The translations under genes were made by a program, and so were the position numbers. From the NCBI RefSeq assembly GCF_954871325.1, contig NC_088778.1, positions 27,513,120 through 27,577,119 of the forward strand: DNA of 64,000 nt, read 5' to 3'. This DNA is from Gordionus sp. m RMFG-2023 (lineage: Eukaryota; Nematomorpha; Gordioida; Chordodea; Parachordodidae). The notes beneath the pieces are model-generated. The model did not search any database. It saw nothing but the letters and a program-made list of their open reading frames with translations, and was not told where the DNA came from. Position 1 is the stretch's first letter. Each line of letters opens with the position of its first letter. Below are positions 62,501 through 64,000 of the stretch, piece by piece.

Positions 62501-64000
62501 TTGTAAAATATCAAAAATATATTCGTGTTAAAAATTTAACTCAAAACTGTTTTTCAAAGAAGAAAAAAATAGCTTTCCTAAACACGTAAAAAAAGAGAAG
62601 AATACGTGATACGTAAAATATAGCGCATATGCCCTATAGCTGTTGAGTAAACAACAGAGCTACGCTAGGTATTCCTCACTGCCATCTAATTGGAAAAACG
62701 CGAAAGTAAAAAATGTGAGGAGCCCTCTACACGTTTGTGGGCAAGCCGCACGTACTTATATGCACTTAGGCGTCCATAGACTCCAAGAGAAAGAGCGGGG
62801 CGGAGATAAAGAGCCTATGCCCAAGAACTGCTGCGTAAGTTAATTACTTTAAGGGTGGGTTGTGGCTGATTTTAAATTTAAAAAATTATTACATCCATTG
62901 TGGGATGAATAGTAAAACATAATTTTAATTATATTTTAAATAGATAGATGGCGTTAAATAATTGAATGCAAATTGTTACTCGTATTTATTATCAAAAGCA
63001 TTTATTAGTAAAATTTAAAAAATATTAACTGTAATATATTATATAGCTGTCAAATACGTCTTTAAAAGTGGCATTTATATATTATAGAGGATTATAAACT
63101 TATATATACTTACTTTTTATAAATAAATCTCTTATACTTATTTGGATTTGGACCTGGAAAATAATTTTAGGAAGAGACATGACAATAAAATTCAATCAAT
63201 AATATAGTTGATTAGTTATTTTTCGGCTAATTACAATATTAAATTTGTTAATTTCATTTAATAAATGATTATATTTATTTAATTAGGGTTATATAATAAT
63301 TTAAATAATAAAAGTCAATTAAGCTTCAACGGTTAATGCTTAATTAATATTTAGTGAGTGATATTGATATATTTTTAACACAGAATTTGATTGCAAGCTG
63401 ACATAGTGAAAATATAATTTATATATATTAATCTAATCTAATAATTAAAATAGTATTCATTAAAAATTTAAGTCTTATTAATTTTTAAATAATAAAATCA
63501 AATCTATATATTACTCAATAGAATTATAAGAGAAATCGTTCAGGGGGCAATTAAAAAAAATTTTTTTTAGTTCAAGGGATTATAAGGAGCAATTTTTTTA
63601 AAAAAATTTTGCTTCGGGGGGCTAATCAAATTTTTTAGGGGGCTTGAGCCCCTGCGCCTTCCCCCCCCTCGCGACGCCACTGATATTATGGTATGTATTC
63701 AAATTCACAAAATAATGCCAAAATAAATAATGATTTAACAAAAATAATAAACAATTTAATACACAATAGTTATTATCTTAATAATTCGTATTGACAGATT
63801 TTTATTTTTAAAAAAGAAATGCAAAAAAGGCTTTCGATAATGAGATAACGAAACCAATATTTATCGTGATGATACTTTTTCCAGTCATAATCCCTATATT
63901 GAATTACTTCAAGATATCACCATTCGAAGAGTCACCTCTGCAGTTTTTTGCTGACATCGTTGAAAATACCATTGAAGAGCGGAAAAAGTTTAATATTAAA
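56567..64000 (+). CDS. Cytochrome P450, CYP3-clan, exons 1 and 2 (gene runs off the window)
   Basis: Second P450 of the cluster. Exon 1 is 56567-57228 (220 codons plus two bases, donor CAG|GTATCT). Exon 2 starts at 63817 after AAAAAAG and is cut by the window end about two bases before its expected donor. Joined in phase they read ..NNHAFVR-NAKKAF.., as in the complete gene. Features: membrane anchor at residues 12-33, hinge HPFSLPFFG, WxxxR at W128/R132, and DIFGCYTMDVIASTAFG at 190-206. Protein identity to the complete gene is high across both exons. An upstream in-frame ATG at 56507 exists, but the start at 56567 matches the sister's N-terminus. Intron 1 is about 6.6 kb against 1.25 kb in the sister, swollen by mobile DNA. 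No disabling change is seen in the visible part. Confidence 0.85.
57592..57690 (+). mobile_element. Possible Helitron-like 5' terminus
   Basis: CTCTACTATATAAGGG, followed by a GC-rich segment (GCCGGAGTGGCC, CCCACGAGGCGACGAG), resembles the TC-TACTATATAA start of many Helitrons. No matching 3' hairpin with CTRR was found, and the preceding base is not the usual A. The 81-codon frame at 57628-57873 downstream has no recognisable family. Confidence 0.2.
58735..59095. repeat. GC-rich degenerate repeat (GGCCCGACCCGGCCC type)
   Basis: Two clusters, 58735-58857 and 58975-59095, hold alternating short GC-rich words (GCCCAGCCCGAACTCG, ACCGGCCCGGGC, GGCCCGACCCGGCCC, CCCGCCCAGG) and A/T tracts. The pattern also occurs at 15855, 24743 and 55905. 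The frames it creates (for example 58656-58865 on the - strand) are composition artefacts. Origin unknown. Confidence 0.65.
59340..59838 (-). mobile_element. tRNA-derived SINE with LINE-type 3' tail
   Basis: Read on the - strand from 59838: A box TGGCCTAGTGGG (59822-59811), B box GGTTCAATCC (59778-59769), then a body with three repeats of about 28 bp (AATACTC.GGTG..ATATCT, about 59580-59490). The 3' end reads ATGAATAATAAAGGGGA, GAGCTTACCATCAGAAAAAG and GTGTAAGCT. That tail closely matches the 3' end of the LINE at 46455. A tRNA head plus a borrowed LINE tail is the standard SINE plan. The open frames here (59420-59605, 59458-59809) are not taken as host genes. Confidence 0.8.
60440..60910 (+). 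mobile_element. hAT transposon fossil (BED-finger type), short relative
   Basis: 60490-60550 parallels 38455-38515 (ACACCAATAAAGAAAA, then AAGTTTACACTTTGTAAGTG) and encodes the start of a BED-like finger. 60785-60880 encodes the hATC end TSAPVESVFSTSKSALRNKR, then SCLSDQNF. Nearly all of the transposase between is deleted. 61015-61035 (AACGAGTAACGCTTTC) resembles the subterminal motif of the relative at 37985. Confidence 0.65.
61188..61375. mobile_element. Palindromic MITE, about 185 bp
   Basis: The ends CTAGTGTTGTTAAACG and CGTTTAACAACACTAG are inverted copies, and the arms stay similar inward (CGATTTTTAAAAACGGTTAA against TTAGCCAATTTTAAAAATTA). No coding capacity. A relative sits in intron 1 of the complete P450 (26655). 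The target-site duplication is unclear. Confidence 0.75.
61526..63690. mobile_element. Non-autonomous hAT element with 8-bp target-site duplication
   Basis: The ends CAGGGGCATCGCTAGCC (from 61534) and the complement of the right end, CAGTGGCGTCGCGAGGG (to 63682), form inverted termini. ATATTATG stands directly outside both (61526-61533 and 63683-63690). The CAGTGGCG end and 8-bp duplication are typical of hAT elements. Both subterminal regions hold GGGGGCT-rich sequence next to A/T runs. At 2149 bp it is large for a MITE, yet no transposase motif was found inside. It lies in intron 1 of the second P450, just before exon 2. Confidence 0.85.
62600..62850 (+). other. GC-rich island inside the hAT element, possible captured exon
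   Basis: Within the AT-rich hAT element this segment is clearly GC-richer, with CpG-bearing words (AACGCGAAAG, GCCGCACGTAC, GAGCGGGGCGGAG). A 66-codon frame (62643-62843) crosses it and ends at TGCTGCGTAAGT, where GTAAGT would be a strong 5' splice site. The encoded peptide resembles no family I know. It could be a captured exon, a regulatory segment of the parent transposon, or a separate insertion. Confidence 0.4.

Overview
This looks like a gene-poor, strongly AT-rich, transposon-riddled piece of an invertebrate animal genome. The animal assignment rests on two host genes that splice cleanly from the sequence: CYP3-clan (CYP3A-like) cytochrome P450s, and a three-domain multicopper oxidase with the cysteine-rich leader seen in insect laccases. 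ZMYM1-type hAT transposons, an RTE/CR1-like LINE and Ty3/gypsy elements fit the same picture. I cannot fix the phylum.

Layout. 1-3.2 kb: 3' end of a P450 gene, with an intact terminal haem-binding exon and a decayed LINE in the preceding intron. 3.2-8.15 kb: a broken gypsy fossil ending in a GC-rich hairpin array. 8.16-11.35 kb: a second copy of the P450 3' end with an orphan but intact haem exon. 11.4-25.5 kb: no host gene found; LINE fragments, tandem repeats, a well-bounded hAT element (18445-20905), a gypsy fossil and P450 debris. 25.6-33.0 kb: a complete five-exon P450 gene (571 residues predicted) on the + strand, with a LINE relic in intron 4 and a third copy of the 3' duplicon. 37.1-44.3 kb: multicopper oxidase on the - strand, nine exons with all four copper-binding histidine motifs; only the first exon(s) are missing. 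46.4-51.1 kb: LINE tail, rearranged palindromic oxidase pseudogenes, gypsy fossil and a P450 exon relic. 52.4-56.5 kb: LINE fragment, foldback element and flanking DNA. 56.6-64.0 kb: exon 1 and most of exon 2 of another P450, split by a 6.6 kb intron holding a SINE, hAT relics, a MITE and a non-autonomous hAT with a GC-rich core.

How it works together. The host genes form a tandem P450 cluster (at least three loci) around a laccase-like oxidase. By family, the P450s would be ER-anchored monooxygenases and the oxidase a secreted copper enzyme acting on phenolics or metals. No operon-like or newly recognised multi-gene system was found. The notable features are structural: repeated copying of P450 terminal exons, a palindromic oxidase pseudogene, a SINE that shares a LINE tail, and an insertion resembling a spliceosomal intron. 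All exon borders were read by eye from splice motifs, reading phase and family resemblance; no alignment or search was run.
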